From positions 1-64,000 of the forward strand of contig CAIMDB010000022.1 of NCBI GenBank assembly GCA_903839675.1: a stretch of 64,000 nucleotides of DNA. The letters are read 5' to 3'. The notes under the pieces were generated by a model. It saw nothing but the letters and a program-made list of their open reading frames with translations, was not told the origin of the DNA and did no database searches. A program made the translations under genes and the position numbers. Shown one piece after another: positions 17,195 through 26,176 of this stretch (positions are counted from its first letter, which is position 1; the number at the start of each line of letters is the position of its first letter). Origin of the DNA: an uncultured Sphingomonadales bacterium. GTDB taxonomy: Bacteria > Pseudomonadota > Alphaproteobacteria > Sphingomonadales > Sphingomonadaceae.

Positions 17195-18337
17195 ATGATG
17201 AAGGTTAGAGCAGCCGTCCTGCGCGAAATGGGAGCAATGGCTCCCTATGCCCAGTCCAAGCCCCTTTCGGTTGAAGAGGTGGAGCTTGCTCCGCCGGGCC
17301 CCGGAGAGGTCTTGGTCAGCATCAAGGCGGCCGGCCTGTGCCATTCCGACCTGTCTGTCATCAATGGCAGCCGTCCGCGCCCAATGCCGATGGCGATTGG
17401 CCATGAAGCGGCTGGTGTTGTGGTCAGCGTTGGTGAGGGTGTCGATGATCTGGAGCCAGATGATCATGTGGTTATGGTCTTCATGCCCAGTTGCGGTCAC
17501 TGCCTGCCATGTGCCGAAGGTCGCCCGGCCCTTTGTGAGCCGGGGGCGGCTGCCAATGGCAAGGGGACGTTGCTGTCTGGCGAAATTCGCATTCAGGGCA
17601 ACGCCTCTGTCATCCACCATCATCTGGGATGTTCGGCCTTCGCTGACCACGCAGTTGTCTCGCGACGCTCTCTGGTGAAGGTCGACAAGGATTTGCCCTT
17701 TGCGGAGGCGGCCCTGTTCGGCTGCGCGGTGCTGACCGGTGTCGGTGCGGTTGTTAATACGGGGCGCGTGCAGGCAGGCGAAACTGTGGCGGTTATCGGC
17801 CTTGGCGGCGTTGGCCTTGCTGCGGTGCTCGGAGCGATCGCAAGCGGCGCATCGCAGATCGTGGCTGTTGATGTCTCGGACGACAAGCTGGCGCTGGCCA
17901 AGAGCATTGGCGCCACAGCCGTCGTCAATGCACTGGATGCTGACGCTATTGATCAGGTGCGCGCGCTGACGGGCGGCGGCGCTGACTTTGTTTTCGAATT
18001 TGCCGGTGTCGGTGCGGCTTTGGAAAGCGCTTATAGAATGACGAAGCGGGGCGGCACGACCATTACGGCCGGATTGCCACCGCCCGATGTGTCCATGGCG
18101 TTGAACATCGTCAGCTTGGTCGCGGAAGAACGGACGGTCAAAGGCAGCTATATCGGCACCTGTGTGCCGATGCGGGATATTCCGCGTTACGTTGCTCTTT
18201 ACCGCGCAGGCCGTCTGCCTGTTGACCGCCTGATGAGTGGCAAGATCCCGCTGGATGAGATCAATGAAGGATTTGACCGCCTGCATGATGGAAGCGTGGT
18301 CCGCCTGATTGTGGATTTTGAAAACGCCCCAAGCTGA
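17195..18337 (+). CDS. Zinc-dependent alcohol dehydrogenase (MDR superfamily)
   Basis: 380 residues. The catalytic zinc ligands are in GLCHSD and GHEAAG, and structural-zinc cysteines in the SCGHCLPC-x9-C stretch near residues 98-112. The Rossmann motif VIGLGGVGLAAV is near residue 195. The class is that of S-(hydroxymethyl)glutathione/aryl-alcohol type dehydrogenases using NAD(H). The start is placed at ATGATGAAG nine bases after AAGGA. It converges on the SnoaL-like gene. Confidence 0.87.
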   Translation: MMKVRAAVLREMGAMAPYAQSKPLSVEEVELAPPGPGEVLVSIKAAGLCHSDLSVINGSRPRPMPMAIGHEAAGVVVSVGEGVDDLEPDDHVVMVFMPSCGHCLPCAEGRPALCEPGAAANGKGTLLSGEIRIQGNASVIHHHLGCSAFADHAVVSRRSLVKVDKDLPFAEAALFGCAVLTGVGAVVNTGRVQAGETVAVIGLGGVGLAAVLGAIASGASQIVAVDVSDDKLALAKSIGATAVVNALDADAIDQVRALTGGGADFVFEFAGVGAALESAYRMTKRGGTTITAGLPPPDVSMALNIVSLVAEERTVKGSYIGTCVPMRDIPRYVALYRAGRLPVDRLMSGKIPLDEINEGFDRLHDGSVVRLIVDFENAPS

Positions 18338-18357
18338 ATAGGCAAAAGCGTCTCATC

Positions 18358-18945
18358 TCAATTCGTGGGTTCATAGTCCGGCGGCAGGATATTGAAGTTT
18401 GTCCCAATGCGATGGGCGGGGACGGTCAAGGGCCGCTCATAGGATGAGTCGGACTTATCGCGCGCCACGACACCGCTTTCACGCAGCATGCCCATAAACT
18501 CGGCCGGAACTTTTGAGGATGAGGGCACCCCGCCCCATTCGGACACGCATTTGCGCGCGGCAATGCGCCACTCGCCATTGCGCTTTTCCATCCGGTCTAG
18601 ATAGCGTCCACCACCAATTGAGAATGAAAAGTCCTTGGCGTCCATGCCTGCGAACAGCCAATATGTTTCGGTGTGTGCGACTTCCCCCTCCAACTCGCAG
18701 CTGTGGTTGGTGATGACATGCTGATGGCCGACTTGGGCGTTGCTGTGATAGTGGTTGACCCATTCCCAAAACGCCTCCGGCCCATCGACGAAAAAGCCAT
18801 GATCGTCGATGGCATCAGGGTGGTAACAGGACATTAGGAGATCGCGGTCCATCCTGTCGACACCCCGGCAATAATTGGTCACGACCTCGCGGATTTTCTG
18901 CCGGTCGTATAATTCACGGACCATGGTTTCCAAATCGGGTTCCAC
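18358..18945 (-). CDS. SnoaL/NTF2-like protein
   Basis: 195 residues, cone-shaped NTF2-like fold inferred from the N-terminal REVVTNYCRGVDRMDRDLLMSCY stretch, typical of the SnoaL_4 group, and from later beta-strand-rich segments. Such proteins include hydratases, isomerases (ketosteroid-isomerase fold) and small oxygenase partners. GTG start, preceded by AAGGAG seven bases upstream; a longer frame overlaps the flavoprotein and is not used. It lies 22 bases downstream of the KstD-like flavoprotein, suggesting a joint role in modifying a cyclic ketone. Confidence 0.75.
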   Translation of the reverse strand: MEPDLETMVRELYDRQKIREVVTNYCRGVDRMDRDLLMSCYHPDAIDDHGFFVDGPEAFWEWVNHYHSNAQVGHQHVITNHSCELEGEVAHTETYWLFAGMDAKDFSFSIGGGRYLDRMEKRNGEWRIAARKCVSEWGGVPSSSKVPAEFMGMLRESGVVARDKSDSSYERPLTVPAHRIGTNFNILPPDYEPTN

Positions 18946-18967
18946 ATCTGGTCTCCTTGCCAAGGGG

Positions 18968-20614
18968 TCAGTTCGGAGCCTGTCCGATGGCGTGCCGCGC
19001 TGCGACCCAACCGAAAATGAAGGCGGGTGAAATGCTGGCCCCGGCACCCGGATAGGTTTTCCCCATGACAGATGCAGTGGAGTTGCCTGTTGCGTATAGC
19101 CCTTGCAGGACGTTGCCATCTTCTTTCATCACGCGGCCGAATTCGTCCGTCATGATGCCGCCAAAGGTGCCGACATCTCCGGGATAGATGGCGACCGCGA
19201 AATAGGGCGGCTTCTCAATCTCACCCAGCCCCGGATTGGGGTGGTTGGTGGGGTCTGCAAAGACCAGATCATAGGCTTTTGACCCACGACCGAAATCTTC
19301 ATCTACGCCTTTGCGAGCAAACCCATTGAAGCGTTCAATCGTCGCTTTGAGGTTGTCGGCCGGGACATTGATCTGGGCTGCCAGTTCCTCAATCGTGTCG
19401 GCCTTCTTCATATAACCGCTGTCAAAGAAGGACTGGGGCGTCTTGCCTGCAAGAAATGCCCATGGGTAACGTTCGCGATGGCGGGATTCGACAATTGCCC
19501 AAACCGGCACGTCCCCGCCTGCATAGACCGCCTGTCCATTGGCCATATAGCTTTGCGCTTCGTTGGTATAACGCTGCCCTTTTTGATTGACCAAAATGCA
19601 ATGCGGCTTGGGCAGGTCAAGCACGTGGATATAGCGTTCCCCCGTGGGCGGCGTTGACGTCAAAATCCAGACAGCTCCATCCATGAAATCCAGCGCAGCG
19701 CCGTGAGATTTCGCAATTTCGATCATCTCACCGGTGTCACCCGGGTTGGCATTGGTCCACGCAACGGAGGACGGCTGAGGGCCATATTGTTTGCGCATAG
19801 CTGCATTGTGAGAAAAGCCACCGGCATTGATCAGAACGCCGTCGCGCGCTTCTATCCGCCAAGGCTTCCCGTCCTTCTGGATGACAACCCCCGTAATGCG
19901 GCCATTTTCTTCGACAAGCTCGGAAACGCCGGAGTTTGTCCGGATATCGATGTTCTGTCGCACGGCCATTTGTAGCATGCGGCCTTGAATGGCAGTCCCC
20001 GAACCGACAAGCTCCTGACCCAAAATCTTGCTTTTGATCAGACGCATGCCAAGTGTCAGCGCTGCAAGTTTACCGGCCCAGGTGCGCTTGATCAGCATCA
20101 GCTTTCGGCCTTCAACACCTCTTGCGGGCAAAGAGGATAGGCCGCGGCGCAGCTTGGCCGCCCAATCTCCGGGCAGTTCCTTGACGTTGAAGGGTTCGAC
20201 CGAAAGCGAACGCCCTACGGCCAAGCCGCCGGGCAGATCGTCATGATAGTCAGACCATCCGTCGCACCGGACAAAGGGCATCCCTTTGCTTTCCAGATAA
20301 TGGACCATAGCCGGTCCCTGCTTTAGGAACATCTCTTTGCGCGGGCGGGAGGTCGCAGCGCCAAGGTCGCCGACCGAAGCGTCCAAATATGTCCGACCCA
20401 TTTCTTCGCTGTCCGCAATGCCGTCCCGCGCTTGCAGCGGGTGGTTGGGAATCCAGAACACACCGCCTGACATCGCAGTTGAGCCGCCGACCTTGTCAGT
20501 CTTTTCCAGGATGAGGGGGGTCTTGCCCGCGTCGGCGACAGCCAGCGCTGCGACCATTGATCCGCCGCCGCTTCCGACAATTACAAAATCGGCGCTCTCG
20601 TTCCACTTAGCCAT
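18968..20614 (-). CDS. 3-ketosteroid-delta1-dehydrogenase-like FAD protein
   Basis: 548 residues of the fumarate-reductase/succinate-dehydrogenase flavoprotein superfamily. The dinucleotide motif VIVGSGGGS is at residues 12-20, followed by EKTDKVGGSTAMSGG. The C-terminal ATGNSTASVMGKTYPGAGASI segment carries the tyrosine and glycine that in KstD enzymes lie in the active site. It may desaturate a 3-oxo ring or a related cyclic ketone. The start is placed at MAKWNESAD after GGGAGAG. Substrate identity is inference; Kst4D-type or other enone chemistry is possible. Confidence 0.78.
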   Translation of the reverse strand: MAKWNESADFVIVGSGGGSMVAALAVADAGKTPLILEKTDKVGGSTAMSGGVFWIPNHPLQARDGIADSEEMGRTYLDASVGDLGAATSRPRKEMFLKQGPAMVHYLESKGMPFVRCDGWSDYHDDLPGGLAVGRSLSVEPFNVKELPGDWAAKLRRGLSSLPARGVEGRKLMLIKRTWAGKLAALTLGMRLIKSKILGQELVGSGTAIQGRMLQMAVRQNIDIRTNSGVSELVEENGRITGVVIQKDGKPWRIEARDGVLINAGGFSHNAAMRKQYGPQPSSVAWTNANPGDTGEMIEIAKSHGAALDFMDGAVWILTSTPPTGERYIHVLDLPKPHCILVNQKGQRYTNEAQSYMANGQAVYAGGDVPVWAIVESRHRERYPWAFLAGKTPQSFFDSGYMKKADTIEELAAQINVPADNLKATIERFNGFARKGVDEDFGRGSKAYDLVFADPTNHPNPGLGEIEKPPYFAVAIYPGDVGTFGGIMTDEFGRVMKEDGNVLQGLYATGNSTASVMGKTYPGAGASISPAFIFGWVAARHAIGQAPN

Positions 20615-20740
20615 GCGGCCACTCTCCCATCCAATAGGGCCTAGGTGAGCTTCGTGGCCCACCAGCTGCCTCGTCATTTCCGTCTCGCTGTCCCTCCATT
20701 CATCTTGCCACCAAAGGGAGCAGAGCAGGGCGACAGTGCG

Positions 20741-20757
20741 ATTATCATCTAACTAGG
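20741..20757. promoter_or_regulatory. Operator-like motif near the GntR gene
   Basis: ATTATCATCT followed by AACTAGG matches the reverse complement of the CTAGTT-type motif at 8715 with a two-base insertion. It sits between the divergent KstD-like and GntR genes, about 120 bases from the chosen GntR start, as expected for autoregulation. Confidence 0.4.
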
Positions 20758-20877
20758 TAAGATGTCTTGATGCAAGAAGAGATGTCAGATGCCTTGAAGC
20801 TTGCCGAAAGGGCAGTTTGCGAGCTAAGTAACGCGCTTGTTTGCAAGGAATATATATTGTCTAACGTATTTGCCGCC

Positions 20878-21651
20878 ATGTCCACCGGGAGCCGCAGCAA
20901 TGCCGACGCCGTTCGCGTCCCCAAGACGTCTGAACTCGTTGCCAAACAGATCCGCAATGCGATCATCCGCCGGGAACTGAACGATGGCGATACCTTGCCA
21001 GCCGAATCCCACCTGATTGCCGAATTTGGCGTGTCGAGGCCCACCATTCGGGAAGCTGTCCGCATTCTGGAATCGGAAGGCCTCGTCACAGTTGCTCGCG
21101 GCGCGCGCGGCGGCGCGCGGATCAGTTCCCCCAATTATGAGATGATTGAACGGGCGGCCGGCATCACCTTGCAGGCGCAGGGTGTGGCGATTGGCGATCT
21201 CTATGAAATGCGAACTTTGATTGAGCCGCCCGCCGCCCGTCTGGTGGCAGAGCGCAACAGCGAAGCAGCTGTGCCGATTCTACGTAAGTTCATCGAAGAG
21301 GAAATGGGTCAGATCAAGGACCGCTATGCAGTGACGCTGCTGATCGCGGAATTCCACCGCCTTTTAATGGAGCTTTCGGGCAATAAGACGCTCAATGTTT
21401 TTTCGCAGGCCTTGCGCGCGCTTGTGGATGGTCATTTGTCGCTTTCGGCTCGACGGCGGCAGGAAATTGACCCCGAACTTTCAGAGCGCCAGCTGCGCTA
21501 TGGATTGAAATCGCACACCAAGCTGGTTGATCTTATCGAAGCGAAGGACGGCCCTGCGGCTCAAGAACACTGGAAAACCCATATGGAAGTGGCTGGAAAA
21601 TTCTGGCTTGATCAGATCGGTGCTGAAACTGTGGTCGAACTGCTCGACTAA
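20878..21651 (+). CDS. GntR-family regulator, FadR/FCD type
   Basis: 257 residues from MSTGSRSNAD; an in-frame frame extends upstream to about 20767 and a start at 20782 after AAGAAG cannot be excluded. The winged helix covers residues about 14-80 (LPAESHLIAEFGVSRPTIREAVRIL), and the rest is an all-helical FCD ligand domain with metal-binding His/Asp/Glu candidates. Such regulators respond to small carboxylic acids. It sits divergent from the KstD-like operon, next to an operator-like motif shared with two other promoters in the window. Confidence 0.85.
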   Translation: MSTGSRSNADAVRVPKTSELVAKQIRNAIIRRELNDGDTLPAESHLIAEFGVSRPTIREAVRILESEGLVTVARGARGGARISSPNYEMIERAAGITLQAQGVAIGDLYEMRTLIEPPAARLVAERNSEAAVPILRKFIEEEMGQIKDRYAVTLLIAEFHRLLMELSGNKTLNVFSQALRALVDGHLSLSARRRQEIDPELSERQLRYGLKSHTKLVDLIEAKDGPAAQEHWKTHMEVAGKFWLDQIGAETVVELLD

Positions 21652-21850
21652 AGGGCAGAAGCCTCCGCCTTCTCATCATGGCTATAAGTGGAACTATTCT
21701 CTCTGGCCCATGCCTGAGGGGCTGGCCCGTTGACGTCCCAGCGGCCTTCCAACAGGCGGCCAATATTGTTCTACATCGGCTCGACAACAGCCTCTCTATC
21801 ATATAACCAATTAGAACGATTGCGCTGATGAAAGATAGGGAGAGGCTGAC

Positions 21851-22840
21851 ATGGCCGACAAGCAGTTTGTGGCAGATTCGGCAGTTTTGCTGGACATTTA
21901 CAAAAAGGCGGCTTTGCTGAAGGCGAATGACGAACGCGCCCGCAAAGTGATTCTGTCGGGCCAGATCGCCATGGTATATTATTCCTATCGTGGGCAGGAA
22001 ATCATCCCGTCGGTGATGGGCAATGTACTGCGGGATGATGACACGATCTGCACCATCTATCGCGGCATTCACGATATGCTGGGTAAGGGTTTTCCCCTGC
22101 GTCCGCTTTGGGCTGAACTCGCCGGTCGGTCGACGGGGTCGTGCAAGGGCAAGGGTGGTCCGATGCACCTGACCTATCCGCCCAAAGGCATCATGGTCAC
22201 AACAGGCATTGTTGGGTCCTCCGCTCCGATTGCCAATGGGCTCTCTTGGGCAGCGCAGTTGGACAAGAGCGACCGTGTTTCAGTGTGCACCTTTGGGGAC
22301 GGCGCATCAAACATTGGTGCCGTTCATGAAGCGATGAACCTCGCCTCGGTTTGGAAGCTGCCGACCATCTTCGTCTGCCAGAACAATCTGTTCGCGGAAC
22401 ACACGACATTTGAAAAGATGACCGGTGGTCAAAATGTCGCCAGCCGCGCCGAAGGCTATGGCATGCCCGGCGTGCGGGTGGACGGGAATGATCCGGAAGC
22501 CATGTATTCCGCTTTTGCAGAAGCCGTTGCCCGTGCCCGTGCGGGTGAGGGACCAACATTGCTTGAATGCATGACTTTCCGGTTCTTTGGTCATAATTTC
22601 GGGGATGATGATAGCTACATCCCGCCGGCGCAGAAGGCCGCTGCCATGGAGGCAGACCCAGTGCCGCATCTGCGTGCGCGTCTGATTGCTGATCGCGTGG
22701 CAACTGAAGAGGAACTGGCTGCCATTGAGGCCGATATCGAAGCCCAGATTGACGACGCGGTGGAATTTGCCCTCGCATCGCCCTGGCCCGAACCGGATGA
22801 TCTGCGGTTCGATGTTTTTGAAACGGAGATTGCGGCATGA
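21851..22840 (+). CDS. TPP-dependent 2-oxoacid/acetoin dehydrogenase E1 alpha
   Basis: 329 residues. The thiamine-diphosphate motif starts at GDGASN near residue 150 and ends at NN near residue 179. Length and motif order fit AcoA/PdhA-type E1 alpha subunits, which decarboxylate a 2-oxoacid or cleave acetoin. GGGAGAGG precedes the ATG. It overlaps the E1 beta gene by four bases (ATGA), so the two are translationally coupled, and a lipoyl carrier gene follows. Confidence 0.88.
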   Translation: MADKQFVADSAVLLDIYKKAALLKANDERARKVILSGQIAMVYYSYRGQEIIPSVMGNVLRDDDTICTIYRGIHDMLGKGFPLRPLWAELAGRSTGSCKGKGGPMHLTYPPKGIMVTTGIVGSSAPIANGLSWAAQLDKSDRVSVCTFGDGASNIGAVHEAMNLASVWKLPTIFVCQNNLFAEHTTFEKMTGGQNVASRAEGYGMPGVRVDGNDPEAMYSAFAEAVARARAGEGPTLLECMTFRFFGHNFGDDDSYIPPAQKAAAMEADPVPHLRARLIADRVATEEELAAIEADIEAQIDDAVEFALASPWPEPDDLRFDVFETEIAA

Positions 22841-23847
22841 GCGCGACCGAGAAGCAGGCGAAGCCTACCGTCACCATCCTCGGCGCCATTGCCAAGGCGT
22901 ATCACGATGCGCTGGCCGAAGACCCCAAAGTCATCACGCTCGGCGAAGATCTGGCTGATCCCGAAGGCGGCGGTATCGCGAAGATCACCAAGGGACTGTC
23001 CACGGCCTTTGGCGATGACCGCGTCCGCTCGACCCCGATTTCGGAACAGGCCATTGTCGGTGCGGCCATCGGCGCCAGCCTTGCCGGGTACAAGCCGGTG
23101 GCGGAAATCATGCTGATGAACTTCACCACGGTGTGCATGGACATGATTGTGAACCATGCGGCCAAGCTGCGCTTCATGTCCGGCGGGCAGACCAATGTGC
23201 CGATCGTCATCCGCACAATGACGGGGCTTGGCTTCGGTTCGGGCGGGCAGCATTGCGATTATCTGGAATCCTGGTTTGCGCATACGGCCGGGATCAAGGT
23301 GTGCGCCGCGTCCACCCCGGAAGATGCCTATGGCCTGCTGCGTTCTGCGATTGATGATCCAGATCCGGTCATCTTCATTGAGAATTTGCCGACCTATTTT
23401 GCGCCGATGTCCTTTGAAATGCCGGACAGCAGCCACCGTGTTCCGCTCGGCAAGGCCGCTATCCAGCGTGAAGGCACGGACGTGACGGTGGTCAGCTATG
23501 CGCGCATGGCGAATGAAGCCCGTCAGGCTGCTGCAAAGGCGGCTGATCAGGGCATTTCAGTGGAAATGATCGACCTCCGTACGATTGCACCTTGGGACCG
23601 TGAGACGGTTCTGGCGTCTGCACGCAAGACGGGTCGTGTCTTGATTGTTCATGAGGCCGTCAAGCAGCATGGCGTTGGCGCTGAAATCGCAGCGGTCATT
23701 GGGGAAGAACTTTTCGGCCAGCTCAAGAAGCCCGTGAAGCGGCTTGGCGGCACGTTCTCTCCCGTGCCGTATTCACGCCCGCTAGAAAGCGCCTTTGCCC
23801 CGGATGCAGCCGCAATCCTGGCGGCGATCACAGACCTCGCAAGTTAA
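22837..23847 (+). CDS. 2-oxoacid/acetoin dehydrogenase E1 beta
   Basis: 336 residues of the transketolase pyrimidine-binding plus C-terminal domain type. Visible are the LGEDLADPEGG start, the TPISEQAIVGAAIGASLAGYKPVAEIM block with the conserved Glu that activates thiamine, and the C-terminal IDLRTIAPWD segment. It would form an alpha2beta2 E1 with the upstream product. The lipoyl-domain gene begins 11 bases downstream. Confidence 0.88.
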   Translation: MSATEKQAKPTVTILGAIAKAYHDALAEDPKVITLGEDLADPEGGGIAKITKGLSTAFGDDRVRSTPISEQAIVGAAIGASLAGYKPVAEIMLMNFTTVCMDMIVNHAAKLRFMSGGQTNVPIVIRTMTGLGFGSGGQHCDYLESWFAHTAGIKVCAASTPEDAYGLLRSAIDDPDPVIFIENLPTYFAPMSFEMPDSSHRVPLGKAAIQREGTDVTVVSYARMANEARQAAAKAADQGISVEMIDLRTIAPWDRETVLASARKTGRVLIVHEAVKQHGVGAEIAAVIGEELFGQLKKPVKRLGGTFSPVPYSRPLESAFAPDAAAILAAITDLAS

Positions 23848-23858
23848 GGAGCCGACAT

Positions 23859-24089
23859 ATGGCATTTCAGGTTACTGTTCCGAAAATCGGTTTCTCCATG
23901 AACGAGGGCATTCTGAGCGAATGGCTGGTTGAAGACGGCGCTCAGGTCACCGAGGGACAGCCGCTCTATGCACTGGAGAGCGACAAATCGACCAATGAGG
24001 TCGAGAGCCCTGCCACTGGCACGCTGAAGATTATCGGCGAGATCGGCGAGACGTATGAAGTCGGCGTCGTTATTGCTGAGATCGTCTGA
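23859..24089 (+). CDS. Free-standing lipoyl domain
   Basis: A 76-residue protein that is nothing but a biotinyl/lipoyl domain: two symmetrical beta halves with the modified Lys43 in ESDKST. Normally this domain is the N terminus of the E2 acyltransferase; here it is a separate carrier in the E1 operon, with no E2 or E3 gene next to it. A catalytic E2 domain lacking a lipoyl domain begins at 63342. A convergent hairpin follows the stop codon. Confidence 0.9.
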   Translation: MAFQVTVPKIGFSMNEGILSEWLVEDGAQVTEGQPLYALESDKSTNEVESPATGTLKIIGEIGETYEVGVVIAEIV

Positions 24090-24098
24090 TTGACGCGT

Positions 24099-24126
24099 AA
24101 GGATGGCGGTATGGGCCGCCATCCTT
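24099..24126. terminator. Bidirectional hairpin, 11-bp perfect stem
   Basis: AAGGATGGCGG at 24099-24109 pairs exactly with CCGCCATCCTT at 24116-24126 around TATGGG, between the convergent lipoyl-domain and SDR genes. Confidence 0.6.
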
Positions 24127-24148
24127 GGCACCCTCTTGGCTGCCATGA

Positions 24149-24913
24149 TTAAATGTGGGTCTCCCCGCGCAGGATGACGTCCACACCCCCATCCACAAAG
24201 ATCGTCTGACCGACCATATATCGGCAATCCGGGCTCGCCAGAAAAGCGAGGATGGGGGCGATGTCGTCTGGCTGGGCATAGTCTGCGACAGCAAGGGGTG
24301 TTGCCTTTGCCAGAAGAGCGCGTCCTTCAGCCGTGGCGAATAAGGGCGCAGTGATGGGGGTATGCACTGTGCCGGGAGCCACGGCGTTGAGCAGGATGCC
24401 GCTACCCGCCCAGTTCGGATGTGGAGAAGCGCGCCTTATCCAACGGCTGAGCGCCAGCTTTGTCGAGGCATATGTCAGTTGGTCGCCCTCCTCTATCGCG
24501 GCAAAGGCGCCCGGTTCATCACCTGCGAGACAGGCTTCCACGAGGCGTCCATTGGTCTGCAAGATCGATGCTGACGACGATACAATCACAACTCGCGGTG
24601 CCTCAGAATCAAGCAGAGCGTTCCGCAACCCATCAACGATGGCCAGTGTTCCGAAATAGTTGACCGCCACCATTGCCCTTGCATCCGCGCCGGCAAGACC
24701 TGCACAGGCAATCACAGCATCCAGCGCGCCTCCAGTCAGGGCCAGGGCTTCAGATATAGCGTGCTGCCGCCCTTCCTCAGTCGCCAGATCAGCCATGATC
24801 TCTGCCTTTTGTAGGTCGACACCGATAACGCGGTGGCCGCCGTCTCGCAGGCGCTGTGCCGTCGCCTTGCCAATGCCGCTGGCAGAGCCAGTTACCAATA
24901 TCGTTCGTGCCAT
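24149..24913 (-). CDS. SDR similar to 3-alpha-hydroxysteroid dehydrogenase/carbonyl reductase
   Basis: 254 residues. The TGSASGIGKAT motif is at the N terminus, then a GVDLQKAEIMADLATEEGR segment and a VNYFGTLAIVDGL segment, both strikingly like Comamonas 3-alpha-HSD/carbonyl reductase as I recall it. The catalytic Tyr/Lys are in YASTKLALS near residue 162. It would interconvert hydroxyl and oxo groups on a cyclic substrate using NAD(P). It is the last gene of the P450 operon. Confidence 0.8.
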   Translation of the reverse strand: MARTILVTGSASGIGKATAQRLRDGGHRVIGVDLQKAEIMADLATEEGRQHAISEALALTGGALDAVIACAGLAGADARAMVAVNYFGTLAIVDGLRNALLDSEAPRVVIVSSSASILQTNGRLVEACLAGDEPGAFAAIEEGDQLTYASTKLALSRWIRRASPHPNWAGSGILLNAVAPGTVHTPITAPLFATAEGRALLAKATPLAVADYAQPDDIAPILAFLASPDCRYMVGQTIFVDGGVDVILRGETHI

Positions 24914-24916
24914 GTT

Positions 24917-25966
24917 TCAGACTCCCAAAACGCCAAAGGTATCGAGATCAACCATCGCCATGGCAAAGCGGGTTGCAGCGGCGGTATTGTTTGCTTCGGT
25001 TTGAAACTGCGAACTGTTGAGCATCCAGATCAGCAGGCCCCAAACCACGTCGCGGCGATAGGCCGCCCACGCAGCATCAAAGGCGGGGGCGTCAACACCT
25101 TCCTTGGTGAGGCAATTGAGGTAGTGCTGGATCAGCGTGCCTTCCCAGCGTCGCCGATCAACCAGATCAAGCCCAGCGATCAGGAAATAGCTGACATCAA
25201 TGGACCAAGCTCCCCGTCGCGGCTGCATATCCAGAAACCCCGGTGTGCCGTCTGCATCCAGATAGAGATTACCCAGATGCATGTCGCCATGATTGACGAC
25301 CATGGCCATGTTCTTTGAGCTATGGGCGGCCGTCATGGCGACATGAGCGGCATGGACGCGCGGCGGATCAAGCAACATCTTTGGCATGGCAGCCCCTCTT
25401 GGGGCGGTGGCGTAGCGCTGAAACTGCTCCGGTGTATCGAGCAAATGGAAATAATGGGCGAAGCAGTCTTCACTGGTATCCGGTGCCCAGCCGAAGCGGC
25501 TGTCCAGGTCTGGTGCGTTCCACCAGCGCGCGTGAAAGCGGGCCAGACCTTCCAGAAATCGCTTGGCGAGATCAAAACCAATGGGGTTTTGAAGTGTCAG
25601 AAACTCCACATCGCGCAGGCATAGATCTTCAAGCACAACCAGCGCCCGGCCTTCGTCATCTTTTGCCGCACCAAAACATTTGGGTGCATTCAAATCGACC
25701 GTCGGAATCAGGTCTGCATAGGCATGGTATTCGTTCACATGCATCTGTTGCATGGCAATGCTGTGCGGTTCAAAGCCAACCTTCATCATCAAGGTTGATG
25801 GAAAGTCGTTCCGGTTGGTGCGGGCCGCCACGCGCAATTTGGTGCAGGCGCCGTGCTGCACATCGACGATCGACACGGAATCGACAACAAGACCCGGCTC
25901 GTCTTTTGATAGCAATTCGGTCAGCCATGCAGGCGTAATGTCGGAAATGTCCGTTGGCAGTCTCAC
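24917..25966 (-). CDS. Aminoglycoside-phosphotransferase/ecdysteroid-kinase-like protein
   Basis: 349 residues with a protein-kinase-like fold. The catalytic loop VNHGDMHLGN near residue 233 has the HxDxxxxN pattern, and FLDMQPRRG near residue 254 supplies the metal-binding Asp. Relatives phosphorylate small molecules, including ecdysteroids in insects, and occur as uncharacterised genes in bacterial degradation clusters. It lies 3 bases upstream of the hydroxysteroid-dehydrogenase-like SDR and downstream of rubredoxin. Phosphorylation of the catabolic substrate is possible but unproven. Confidence 0.72.
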   Translation of the reverse strand: MRLPTDISDITPAWLTELLSKDEPGLVVDSVSIVDVQHGACTKLRVAARTNRNDFPSTLMMKVGFEPHSIAMQQMHVNEYHAYADLIPTVDLNAPKCFGAAKDDEGRALVVLEDLCLRDVEFLTLQNPIGFDLAKRFLEGLARFHARWWNAPDLDSRFGWAPDTSEDCFAHYFHLLDTPEQFQRYATAPRGAAMPKMLLDPPRVHAAHVAMTAAHSSKNMAMVVNHGDMHLGNLYLDADGTPGFLDMQPRRGAWSIDVSYFLIAGLDLVDRRRWEGTLIQHYLNCLTKEGVDAPAFDAAWAAYRRDVVWGLLIWMLNSSQFQTEANNTAAATRFAMAMVDLDTFGVLGV

Positions 25967-26000
25967 GACCAGAGCTCCTCCTTACGCTTCGCCGCGACGA

Positions 26001-26165
26001 TCAGATTTCGACCATCTCAAAGTCTGATTTCAGGGATCCGCAATCCGGGCACTGCCAGTCATCGGGGATATCTTCCCACGCGGTTCCGGGGGCGATCTCG
26101 CCCAATGGATCGCCAAGGGCCTGATCATAAACCCAGCCGCAATTCATGCACATCCATTGCTTCAT
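26001..26165 (-). CDS. Rubredoxin
   Basis: 54 residues with two iron-ligand knuckles: CMNCGWVYD at the N terminus and CPDCGSLKSDF near the C terminus. This is a full-length one-iron rubredoxin. It begins 11 bases after the stop codon of the P450 at 26177-27427. Rubredoxins usually feed AlkB-type hydroxylases; no alkB is present here, so the partner may be one of the two P450s. Confidence 0.93.
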   Translation of the reverse strand: MKQWMCMNCGWVYDQALGDPLGEIAPGTAWEDIPDDWQCPDCGSLKSDFEMVEI

Positions 26166-26176
26166 TGTTTTCGATC

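Noticed and set aside
17093-18286. 397-codon minus-strand frame opposite the alcohol dehydrogenase
   Set aside because: The plus strand has zinc-ligand and Rossmann motifs in order; the minus frame shows no family features.
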